Source: Fibrobacter sp. UBA7003 (lineage in GTDB: Bacteria; Fibrobacterota; Fibrobacteria; Fibrobacterales; Fibrobacteraceae). Taken from it: a stretch of DNA of 64,000 nucleotides. A program made the position numbers and the translations under genes. The notes beneath the pieces are model-generated. The model worked only from the letters and a program-made list of their open reading frames with translations. It searched no databases and was not told the DNA's origin. The stretch's first letter is position 1, and every line of letters starts with the position of its first letter. Below, piece after piece: positions 8,841-16,008 of this stretch. The stretch spans positions 33,020 to 97,019 of the forward strand of contig DJXN01000007.1 in NCBI GenBank assembly GCA_002449765.1. The letters run 5' to 3'.

Positions 8841-8848
8841 TATATATT
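8841..8848 (+). promoter_or_regulatory. Putative -7 element TATATATT directly before the xylanase start
   Basis: TATATATT ends only six bases before the ATG at 8855 and no Shine-Dalgarno lies between. If it is the -7/-10 element, transcription would begin at or next to the ATG, giving a leaderless mRNA. Confidence 0.4.
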
Positions 8849-8854
8849 AGTAGC

Positions 8855-9751
8855 ATGAAGAATCTAGTGGGTTTAGGAATCGCCCTCACCATGGGCTTGG
8901 CTACGACTATCTATGCGGAAAGGTGTCCTAACGCATGGCCCGCGGAGGGCGAAAACTACGCCTCCGGCACGATAGACGGTACAAACTACAGTTACGAAGT
9001 CTGGCGCGATGGCTACAATGCTTATTTGGAGTGCTACGATGATGGCGGCTACTTAGTTTACTCCAAGGTCGCGGACGCTATCGTGCGCTTTGGTCCCAAG
9101 TTCGACGAGCCAAAGACCTTCGACCAGCATGGCAACTTTGCGGCGGACTACAAGTTTCGCACAAAAGGCGGCGGCTTCGGCACCCCCTATTTTCTGGTTG
9201 GCATCCAAGGCAATACCACCGAGCCGAAAACCGAATTCTATATCATAGACTACTGGATAATCAAAGATACAGCCGACACATCCACTTTCGGAACCAGGCT
9301 CGGCGAATTCACCGTCGATGGCGACACCTACGACATCTGGCAGAACACCGCCAACAGTCACATGGGCGTCCAGGGCGACTCCTCGTTCAAGCAGTATTTC
9401 AGCATCCGACGCACCAAGCGCGATAGCGGGCACGTCGACATTGCCGCCCACTTCAAGAAGTGGGAAGAGCTCGGCCTGAAGGTGGGCAAGATAACCGATG
9501 TCATGGCGCTTGTGGAAGGGTATAAGGGGCAGAGTTCCATCAACTATTTTCAAATTGACTACTTCAACATCACCGAATCGGCAGACACTACCGGCACAGC
9601 ATCAGACAGCACCGGCACGACAGCGATTTCAAGGCGCGCAAGCCTACCGCTCCTAAAGGGTAATACCCGTGTGTTCGACATGCAAGGCCGATACCTCGGC
9701 ACAAGCGAACAGAAAATCAGTCCCGCCGTCAAGACAGTGAGGAAGAGATAA
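8855..9751 (+). CDS. GH11 endo-1,4-beta-xylanase
   Basis: Secreted enzyme predicted to cleave xylan backbones. The signal peptide ends near residue 21. The GH11 jelly-roll signature is visible: NYSYEVWRDG, then the nucleophile Glu127 in TEFYIIDYW, then YFSIRRTKRDSG, HFKKWEELGLKVG and the acid/base Glu221 in LVEGYKGQSS. These correspond to the family's PLVEYYI and ATEGYQSSG motifs. A Thr/Ser/Asp linker (~240-260) leads to a C-terminal tail with RVFDMQGRYLG, similar to tails on exported Fibrobacter enzymes and to type IX sorting tails. It lacks a lipobox, unlike the GH45 genes nearby, so it is probably released or sorted by its tail. Confidence 0.85.
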   Translation: MKNLVGLGIALTMGLATTIYAERCPNAWPAEGENYASGTIDGTNYSYEVWRDGYNAYLECYDDGGYLVYSKVADAIVRFGPKFDEPKTFDQHGNFAADYKFRTKGGGFGTPYFLVGIQGNTTEPKTEFYIIDYWIIKDTADTSTFGTRLGEFTVDGDTYDIWQNTANSHMGVQGDSSFKQYFSIRRTKRDSGHVDIAAHFKKWEELGLKVGKITDVMALVEGYKGQSSINYFQIDYFNITESADTTGTASDSTGTTAISRRASLPLLKGNTRVFDMQGRYLGTSEQKISPAVKTVRKR

Positions 9752-9771
9752 AATCAGATTTTTGATAAATT

Positions 9772-9806
9772 AAAAACGGCCCGGATTTTATTCCGGGTCG
9801 TCTTTT
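9772..9806. terminator. Bidirectional rho-independent terminator between xylanase and lysC
   Basis: The stem CGGCCCGGA...TTCCGGGTCG with a TTTTA loop is flanked by A5 on the left and TCTTTT on the right. It lies between the convergent xylanase and aspartate kinase genes. Confidence 0.75.
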
Positions 9807-9819
9807 AATATTGATTAAG

Positions 9820-9839
9820 ATCCCCGCCTGCGCGGGGAT
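9820..9839. repeat. REP-like palindrome followed by GAC
   Basis: The palindrome atccccgcctgcgcggggat, then gac, resembles the ccctcgccttcgcgaggg-tgacgat unit at 28674-28697. Both lie just beyond gene 3' ends, which suggests a dispersed palindromic repeat family. Confidence 0.45.
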
Positions 9840-9851
9840 GACAATTGCGAG

Positions 9852-11174
9852 TTACTTCACAAACGCGCCGTAGATGGCCTTGATGGCCTTCTCGGTATCG
9901 GCTTCGTCAACACCGGTGATGATGTTGATCTGCGAAGAACCCTGGTCGATGATGCGGACGTTCACCTTGTTCTCGGCGAGAGCGGTAAACAGCTTCGCGG
10001 CAACACCGATCTTGTTCGTCATGCCATGACCCACGGTAGCGATGAGCGCGATACCCGGGAACACCTTGATACGGTCGGGGCGCATCTGCTGCGTGATGTC
10101 TTCGAGGACCACGTCCTGCACGGCGTCGAGAGCCTTGCTATCCACCACGATGCTCATGGAGTCGATGGCGCTCGGGCACAGTTCGTAAGAAAGGCCTTCG
10201 CTTTCGAGCACGGCGAGCACGCGGCGACCGAAACCGACTTCCTTGTTCATCATGGACTTCTCGATGTAGATCATCGAGAAGCCCTTACGGCCGGCAACGC
10301 CCGTAATCGGGAGCTTTGCTTCTTCCGGAGTGGGGCCGATAATGGTGCCCGCGTCTTCGGGGCGGTTCGTGTTGCGGATGTTGATAGGAATCTTCTTCGC
10401 GCGGCACGGAGCGATAGATTCGTCGTGGAGCACAGAAGCGCCGGAGTAAGCGAGTTCGCGGATTTCGCGGTAGCTCACGTATTCGATGGGCAGCGGATTT
10501 TCGACGATGCGCGGGTCAGCCATGAGCATGCCCGAAACGTCGGTCCAGTTTTCGTACTTGGCGGCATCGATGCCGTTAGCGAGGATGGCGCCCGTGATGT
10601 CGGAGCCGCCACGGCTGAAGGTCTTGACTTCGCCACGGAGGTTTGCGCCGTAGAAGCCCGGCAGCACGTAAAGCTGGTTCTCGTCAGACAAGGTCTTCGC
10701 GATGTCTTCGTAGGTCTTCGGGACAATGCGGTACTTGTCGTCGAAGGTGATCAGCGGGAACGTGTCGACGAAGTTTGCGCCCAGGTACTTGGCCATGAGG
10801 CGTGCACACAGGAATTCGCCACGGCTCACGAGGAAGTCGGTGCTGACGGATTCGGGGTGGTTCTTCAGCTTGTCTTCGAGGCTGTCGAGGTCTTCGGTCA
10901 GCTTGTCTTCGAGACCGAGGTCCTTGCAGATTTCGTCATAGCGCTGACGGATCAGGTTCCACGGGGTCGAAAAGTCGAGGCCCTTCGAGGCGAGGTCGTA
11001 GGTGCTATAGAGGAGGTCGGTAAGCTTTGTTTCCTTAGGATTGCGCTTGCCGGGGGCGGAAACGACGATGACCTTGCGGTTCTTGTCGGATTCAACGATG
11101 GCCTTGATCTTCTTGAACTGGCCGGCATCGGCGACAGAGCTGCCGCCGAACTTGCATACGATTCTTTGACTCAT
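9852..11174 (-). CDS. lysC: Aspartate kinase
   Basis: Phosphorylates L-aspartate, the first step to lysine, threonine and methionine and to diaminopimelate for peptidoglycan. The N-terminal motif VCKFGGSSV, the kinase-domain TDFLVSRGEFLCA, FSRGGSDITGAI and the C-terminal tandem ACT domains (SMIYIEKSMM... and IALIATVGHGM) are all present, at the family's usual 440-450 residues. The ATG at 11174 was chosen over an upstream in-frame codon because AAAGGA precedes it by about 5 bases. A TATCTTG stretch lies about 140 bases upstream. lysA, the last enzyme of the same pathway, is elsewhere in the window (43415-44677). Confidence 0.93.
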   Translation of the reverse strand: MSQRIVCKFGGSSVADAGQFKKIKAIVESDKNRKVIVVSAPGKRNPKETKLTDLLYSTYDLASKGLDFSTPWNLIRQRYDEICKDLGLEDKLTEDLDSLEDKLKNHPESVSTDFLVSRGEFLCARLMAKYLGANFVDTFPLITFDDKYRIVPKTYEDIAKTLSDENQLYVLPGFYGANLRGEVKTFSRGGSDITGAILANGIDAAKYENWTDVSGMLMADPRIVENPLPIEYVSYREIRELAYSGASVLHDESIAPCRAKKIPINIRNTNRPEDAGTIIGPTPEEAKLPITGVAGRKGFSMIYIEKSMMNKEVGFGRRVLAVLESEGLSYELCPSAIDSMSIVVDSKALDAVQDVVLEDITQQMRPDRIKVFPGIALIATVGHGMTNKIGVAAKLFTALAENKVNVRIIDQGSSQINIITGVDEADTEKAIKAIYGAFVK

Positions 11175-11437
11175 TTTTTCCTTTCGGGCCACCAAACCTC
11201 TCGGCTTCGAGCGCAGTCACTTTCCTCGCGACCGTCGTGCCCAAGCCTACCCATCTGGCCAGCCACTTGGTTTTTGTGTCTATGTCTGCGACGGCATTTT
11301 ACCGCCGCGCGGGCGACAAGATAGAAAAATGGGGAGTGCGCGGCAAGGTTTTGTAAAAATTGCGCCGTAAATGTAAAAAAACGGCATCGGCAGGGAACAA
11401 AATGGCGTTTCAATCGTTTTTAGGGTAGGAGACACCC

Positions 11438-12355
11438 ATGAAACAACCGAACGAACTGCTGAACATCGCCGCAAAATCTTCCGTCCCCGTCCTCATCCAG
11501 GGAGAATCGGGCGCCGGGAAAGAAGTCGCCGCACGCTACATCCACGAACACGGCCACCGCAAGCACGGTCCCTTCATCGCCGTCAACTGCGCGGCACTTT
11601 CGCAGAACCTTATCGAGAGCACGCTGGAAGGTTCGATAAAGGGCGCATACACCGGCTCCGAAAGCGACCAGAAGGGAATCGTGCGAGCCGCGAACGGAGG
11701 GACCCTTTTCCTCGACGAAATCGGGGAGCTGCCCCTGGAGGCGCAAAGCAAGCTGCTGCGGATACTGCAGGAACGCACGGTAATGCCCATCGGAAGCACC
11801 CGGAGCATCCCCGTCGATTTCAGGCTCGTCTGCGCCACCAACAGGAACCTCAAGGAGGAAATCTCCGCAAAGCGATTCCGCGAAGACCTCTTTTTCAGGT
11901 TGAACGTATTCCCGGTGCAGATCCTTCCCCTGCGCGAACGCGACGATTTCGACGACATCGCCACGTCAATATGGAACGGTATTCTCGATAACGTAAGCAC
12001 GGCCACCCTCGAAGAGATTCCAAACAAGCTCACCGCCTACAACCTCGCGGCGCTACAGCGGTTCAGCTGGCCCGGCAACGTGCGGCAGCTGAAAAACGTA
12101 TTGCAGCGGTTCGCCCTCCTCTGTCCGCACGGAATCAAGCTCGAAGAAATCCTCGAAGAAGAATTCGCCACGCCGGCGGTATTCGATTCCAAAAAGAACA
12201 TCATGCGCATCTGGACAAGGCGACGCAAAAACGCCCCCGACTGGGACATCATCAAGGACGCCCTGGATTCATGCGACTGGAACAAGTGCAAGGCTTCAAG
12301 GAAACTCGGCATCAGCAGGGGCTGCCTCTGCTACCAGATACAGAAGCACGGATAG
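11438..12355 (+). CDS. Sigma-54-dependent activator lacking a sensor domain
   Basis: Bacterial enhancer-binding protein of 305 residues made only of the AAA+ core and a C-terminal Fis-type HTH. Walker A GESGAGKE is at 22-29, the sigma-54-contact loop GAYTGS at 69-74, Walker B GGTLFLDEIGELP at 87-99 and the arginine region FREDLFFRLNVFP near 148-160. The HTH helix pair (NKCKASRKLGISRGCL) is at about 280-297. There is no receiver, GAF or PAS domain. The loop differs from the usual GAFTGA at two positions (Y for F, S for A). The start has GTAGGAGA upstream. Activity may be set by a separate partner or by expression level, as in PspF. Confidence 0.85.
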   Translation: MKQPNELLNIAAKSSVPVLIQGESGAGKEVAARYIHEHGHRKHGPFIAVNCAALSQNLIESTLEGSIKGAYTGSESDQKGIVRAANGGTLFLDEIGELPLEAQSKLLRILQERTVMPIGSTRSIPVDFRLVCATNRNLKEEISAKRFREDLFFRLNVFPVQILPLRERDDFDDIATSIWNGILDNVSTATLEEIPNKLTAYNLAALQRFSWPGNVRQLKNVLQRFALLCPHGIKLEEILEEEFATPAVFDSKKNIMRIWTRRRKNAPDWDIIKDALDSCDWNKCKASRKLGISRGCLCYQIQKHG

Positions 12356-12363
12356 CGAGAAGG

Positions 12364-13311
12364 CTAGAATCTGTAGCTCACTCCGAGGTAATGGTTGCCC
12401 GAAGCGAGAGCCGGACGCGGCGAATAACCGTAATCGAACACGCAGGAACCGAAGGCAATGCCGATACCCGCACTCAGACCGTCCTCGGTTTCGGGGCGCA
12501 ACGCATAGCCGGCGCGAAGCGAAACGAATTCCTGATACGAAATTTCGCCACCGAAGCGCCATTCAAAATCTTCCATGTCGGCACGCCTGTAGATATCGGC
12601 GGAGAGGTGCACGTCCCACATGCTTTCCAGGTGCAGGAGGCTACCTACAGGAATGGAACCCATGATTCCCGCCTGCAAGGCCATCGGGGCGGCTTCATGT
12701 TCGCCGCTGTATTCGCTTTCGGTCACGTAGCCGAAATTCGTAACCGCCGCACCGAACGCGACAAAGCGGTTCACACGGTAGGATGCGCCCGCATCGGCCA
12801 AAATGCCTAGCGTCGATTCATCGTCGATCGCCTGGTAGGCAAAACGCGTCTGCAACGACCATGCGAACGGGCGGCCGTGATTGCCGATTCCCGCCTGGGC
12901 CGCCCAAGCATAGGCCGAATAGTCCGACGTGACGAATCCTTCCTCGTCGCGGCCCTCGATATCGCCATAGCCCAGGAACTCGAGCCCCATCGAAAGCACG
13001 AACAGGTCATTGAGTGGAAGCCCGTAGTAAATGGAGACAAAGTTGTCTGCACCCGCATCGCCAAAGACAATCTGGCTGAACCCTATCTCCGCCTGCGAGA
13101 CGGTCGTGGCGGCCAGCGGGTTGCGCGTCAGTTCGGAGAGGCGCACAGGCGAGGCGACACCCGCACCGGAGAGGGCTGCACTTCGAGGCGAAGCCTGCAT
13201 CGAGAGGAACTTCATCGTCGTGCCCCCGAGCCCCGTATTCCAGTAGCGGCCGCTCGCGGCAAACGCGGCGACGCTTAGCAGAAGCAGGGGCAGGAGGATT
13301 TTCTTGGACAT
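12364..13311 (-). CDS. PorV/PorQ-family outer membrane beta-barrel protein
   Basis: A 315-residue protein with a clear signal peptide (LLPLLLLSVAAFA-A). The barrel starts with GTTMKFLSMQASPRSAALSGAGVA, split here as the typical family N-terminus in which aromatic-Gly and ARAAALGGA-like motifs precede the strands. Alternating hydrophobic strands follow and the protein ends in the aromatic YLGVSYRF. In Bacteroidota PorV is the shuttle subunit of the type IX secretion system, and Fibrobacter encodes comparable proteins. The ATG at 13311 was preferred to a TTG 9 bases upstream. TATCTTG at 13318-13324 is only about 6 bases upstream of the start. Confidence 0.8.
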   Translation of the reverse strand: MSKKILLPLLLLSVAAFAASGRYWNTGLGGTTMKFLSMQASPRSAALSGAGVASPVRLSELTRNPLAATTVSQAEIGFSQIVFGDAGADNFVSIYYGLPLNDLFVLSMGLEFLGYGDIEGRDEEGFVTSDYSAYAWAAQAGIGNHGRPFAWSLQTRFAYQAIDDESTLGILADAGASYRVNRFVAFGAAVTNFGYVTESEYSGEHEAAPMALQAGIMGSIPVGSLLHLESMWDVHLSADIYRRADMEDFEWRFGGEISYQEFVSLRAGYALRPETEDGLSAGIGIAFGSCVFDYGYSPRPALASGNHYLGVSYRF

Positions 13312-13330
13312 ATGGGACAAGATACAAAAA

Positions 13331-14863
13331 TTAGCCGCGCCAGCCTTCCATGATCTTCATGCAGCCGGCAAGGAGCTCGGCGGAACGTTCCTTGTCGCCC
13401 GTTTCCACGTAGCAACGGAACTCAGGAGCGTTGCCGCTCGGGCGCAGGTGCACAATATCGCCGGAATCGAACTCCATGCGGTAGCCGTCGGTCTCGTCGA
13501 TGGAGACGATGTCGCCGTGGAAGGGTGCGGGCATCTTGCCGTCGGCACCGGGCTTCGCGAAACGGCTCGGCTTCGCGGTCAGCGCGCCGAAAAGCTTTTC
13601 GCCGAGTTTCTGCTCGCGGATTTCGGCAAGCTTCGCCTTCGATGTCGCGGTCGGGAATTCCTTGAGGCGGTCGCTGAGCGTAAAGCGCTTCGGGAGTTTC
13701 TTCAGGAGGTCGACGACGCAGAGGCGTTCTTCGCGCACGCGCACCATCACGGCAAGCATCGGGAGCAGCGCGTCGCGAGTCGGGAGAGCCGGGAGCGTTC
13801 GCGTGCCATCCTCGAATTTGCGCGTGAGGTCCGTCTGCAGCAAAAAGCCGCCGTTCGCCTCGTAGCCAGCGACAGAGACGTTTGCATCCACCAGGCTTTC
13901 CATGCCGGCAATCACGTACGGGCTACCGATGCGGGTGCGGCAAATTTTCTCGAAGCTGCCGCATTTTTCGAGCGACGTGTTGCAACTCACCGGAGTTGCA
14001 ATGCGCTTGATGCCAAGCGCCTGGGCAGCGAGGATGCCCAGCACGTCGCCACGCAGCCACATGCCGGTATCGTCTGCCAAAAGCGGGCGGTCAGAGTCGC
14101 CGTCGGTGCTGAAAATCGCATCGACAAAATCCTTGTGTGCGAAATCGCGGGCAAGGTCTTCGTCTTCCTTGCGGATAGCTTCCGTATCGACCGGGATAAA
14201 CGTCTCGCTGCGGGCGAAGGGCTTCACCGTGGCGCCCAAGCTTTCGAGCACCTTCACCACGATGTCGCGGCCCACGGCGGAATGCTGGTACACGCCGATG
14301 GTGAGGCCCAAGAGAGCCCTGCTGCCGAAGAACGCAGGGTAGCGCTTCAGGTAGTTCTCTTCCGCTTCCATCTCCACGGCGGGGAGTTCCGGGGCATTCT
14401 TCAGCATGCCGCTTGCATCGAAAATCGCCTCGTCAAAGTCGACGGACTGCGAAACGATTCCCTGTTCGTCCTTCTTGGAAATCTCGCCCTGCGGGTGGTT
14501 GAACTTGATGCCGTTACGGTCTGCGGGGATGTGGCTGCCCGTGACCATGATGGTCGGGAGCGCCTTGTCGATGCCGTACAGCGCAATCGCCGGACTCGGG
14601 ATGCGGCCGCAGTACACGACCTTCCACGCGCTGTCCTCGCCCGCCTTCACGAGCGCCTTCAAAATGCGTTCCGTACTCGGGCGCAGGTCGCCCGCAATCG
14701 CAATCGTGCGTTCGCACTTGTAGCTCGCCTCACAGTACTTGATAAAGCAGCGCGCGTAAACATAGCACACGCGGTCCGTCATCGCCGTCACCAGACCGCG
14801 CGCACCGCTCGTACCGAATGCCACGCCGGACTCTTTCATCACATCTTGCATCGAAATGCTCAT
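13331..14863 (-). CDS. Phosphoglucomutase/phosphomannomutase
   Basis: Alpha-D-phosphohexomutase, 510 residues, interconverting hexose-1- and hexose-6-phosphates for sugar-nucleotide and polysaccharide synthesis. Key features: FGTSGARGLV near the N-terminus, the active-site phosphoserine Ser110 in MVTGSHIPADRNG, the magnesium loop DGDSDRP (Asp254, 256, 258), the sugar-binding YEANGG loop near the middle and the C-terminal phosphate-binding RPSGNAPEFR. GAGAGG precedes the start. It follows the DNA glycosylase gene by 39 bases and may be the last gene of that operon, although a TATTTTTG element at 14881-14888 could give it its own promoter. Confidence 0.9.
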   Translation of the reverse strand: MSISMQDVMKESGVAFGTSGARGLVTAMTDRVCYVYARCFIKYCEASYKCERTIAIAGDLRPSTERILKALVKAGEDSAWKVVYCGRIPSPAIALYGIDKALPTIMVTGSHIPADRNGIKFNHPQGEISKKDEQGIVSQSVDFDEAIFDASGMLKNAPELPAVEMEAEENYLKRYPAFFGSRALLGLTIGVYQHSAVGRDIVVKVLESLGATVKPFARSETFIPVDTEAIRKEDEDLARDFAHKDFVDAIFSTDGDSDRPLLADDTGMWLRGDVLGILAAQALGIKRIATPVSCNTSLEKCGSFEKICRTRIGSPYVIAGMESLVDANVSVAGYEANGGFLLQTDLTRKFEDGTRTLPALPTRDALLPMLAVMVRVREERLCVVDLLKKLPKRFTLSDRLKEFPTATSKAKLAEIREQKLGEKLFGALTAKPSRFAKPGADGKMPAPFHGDIVSIDETDGYRMEFDSGDIVHLRPSGNAPEFRCYVETGDKERSAELLAGCMKIMEGWRG

Positions 14864-14902
14864 AAAAAACCTCTCGGGAACAAAAATACAAATTTGCGGT
14901 CG

Positions 14903-15394
14903 CTACAGAATCGCCCGATAAGCCTCGACAAGCTTTTCCATCGAGACGGCGCAGTTCGCGGGCGATGTCGAGGGCAGCTTCACGGCATCGATTCCCACTT
15001 CGGCAGCGCAGTATTTTTGGTACAGCCTGTAAGCCGTGGCGCCCGTGCAAAAGATGCGCGAAACCTTCGAGGCCTTCACGAGACCGCTTATTTTGTTCGG
15101 AACCACGTCCTCGATGCTCGTATCGCTCGCGCCTACGATAGTGCAGCTTTCCAGCACATCCCAGAGCGCAACATGGTGCTTTTTGAGCATGACTTTTTTC
15201 TGTGGAATGGTCGCAGGGGCATCTTCGCCCAGGACGGCGGCAAGCACTTTCCAGAACCGGTTCTGCGGATGCCCGTAATAGAACCCCACCTCGCGCGACT
15301 TGGGCGAGGGAATCGACCCCAGCAGAAGCACACGCGATTCCCGGTCGTAAACCGCCGGAAACTCGTGCGACACCCTTTCCCGTTCAAGCGCCAT
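14903..15394 (-). CDS. DNA-deoxyinosine (hypoxanthine) glycosylase, UDG superfamily
   Basis: A 163-residue base-excision repair enzyme of the uracil-DNA glycosylase fold. The family 6/HDG signature LLLGSIPSPKSREVGFYYG followed by HPQNRFWK is complete. ALWDVLESC and the C-terminal LPSTSPANC supply the second active-site motif (family usual LPSTSPAN). It is expected to excise hypoxanthine from deaminated DNA. The start lies 2 bases after the stop of the lipoprotein gene (TAACGATG), so translation is coupled to a run of surface lipoprotein genes, an unexpected partner for a repair enzyme. Confidence 0.88.
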   Translation of the reverse strand: MALERERVSHEFPAVYDRESRVLLLGSIPSPKSREVGFYYGHPQNRFWKVLAAVLGEDAPATIPQKKVMLKKHHVALWDVLESCTIVGASDTSIEDVVPNKISGLVKASKVSRIFCTGATAYRLYQKYCAAEVGIDAVKLPSTSPANCAVSMEKLVEAYRAIL

Positions 15395-15396
15395 CG

Positions 15397-16008
15397 TTAC
15401 GGTTTCCCGCCATAGATAATGTAGTCGCCGTTCGCGTCGGTAAACTTGATTGCCCCTCCCGTATGTTCAAAACGGTAGGCGGGCCTTTGTCTGGGGAACC
15501 GGTCATCCTGTACAAGATAAAAGCCGTTGTCTATCCTGACATAGCTCCCGACGAACCTTGCCGAATCGGAACTGCACCGTTCCAGTTCCAGGGTATCGAG
15601 GTCATTGCCCTTCCTGTCGCTCAGTATCGCCCCGCAGGTCGAGGAGTACTTGTCGAGATCTTCGTAGCGAATGGTATAGTCGTCCGTTTCGGCCTTCTGG
15701 GGTAAAGTGTCCTGCACGGAACTGTTTCCCTTTCCACGCCAGTACGAATTCATCCTTACCGGATAGTAGCTTGCATCCTTCGTCCAGTGGAAATCGTCGT
15801 CCCATCCCATCAGGTGATGGTCGTGTTCCTCCCCCCATTGCTCGAGCGCTACGCTCACGAGGGCCGTAGAATCGTCGACGAGTCCCACGAATCTCCAGGT
15901 ATGGCCTTCCTTTTCAATCTCGTAATCCGTCATGGAACAGCCGGCCAGTAGCATTGCACACAGGAGGGCGGGAACTGCCAGGAACTTCACGAAGCGAGCA
16001 TTTCTCAT
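15397..16008 (-). CDS. Lipoprotein, unknown function
   Basis: A 203-residue protein with signal MRNARFVKFLAVPALLCAML and lipobox LAGC. The mature part has beta-rich stretches (HTWRFVGLVDDSTALVSV and GAIKFTDANGDYIIYGG) and paired Cys residues (CGAIL, ERCSS). It recalls small lipocalin or META-like surface proteins, but no family is recognised. The ATG overlaps the stop of the upstream FISUMP gene by 4 bases (ATGA) and the downstream repair gene begins 2 bases after its stop. Confidence 0.75.
   Translation of the reverse strand: MRNARFVKFLAVPALLCAMLLAGCSMTDYEIEKEGHTWRFVGLVDDSTALVSVALEQWGEEHDHHLMGWDDDFHWTKDASYYPVRMNSYWRGKGNSSVQDTLPQKAETDDYTIRYEDLDKYSSTCGAILSDRKGNDLDTLELERCSSDSARFVGSYVRIDNGFYLVQDDRFPRQRPAYRFEHTGGAIKFTDANGDYIIYGGKP

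Noticed and set aside
11175..11437. Possible lysine riboswitch upstream of lysC
   Set aside because: The 240-base leader has some stem-forming GC stretches, but I could not find the conserved lysine-riboswitch core, so I do not claim one.
13304..15415. Long open frame of 703 codons on the plus strand opposite the mutase and glycosylase genes
   Set aside because: Antisense shadow of two well-supported conserved genes.
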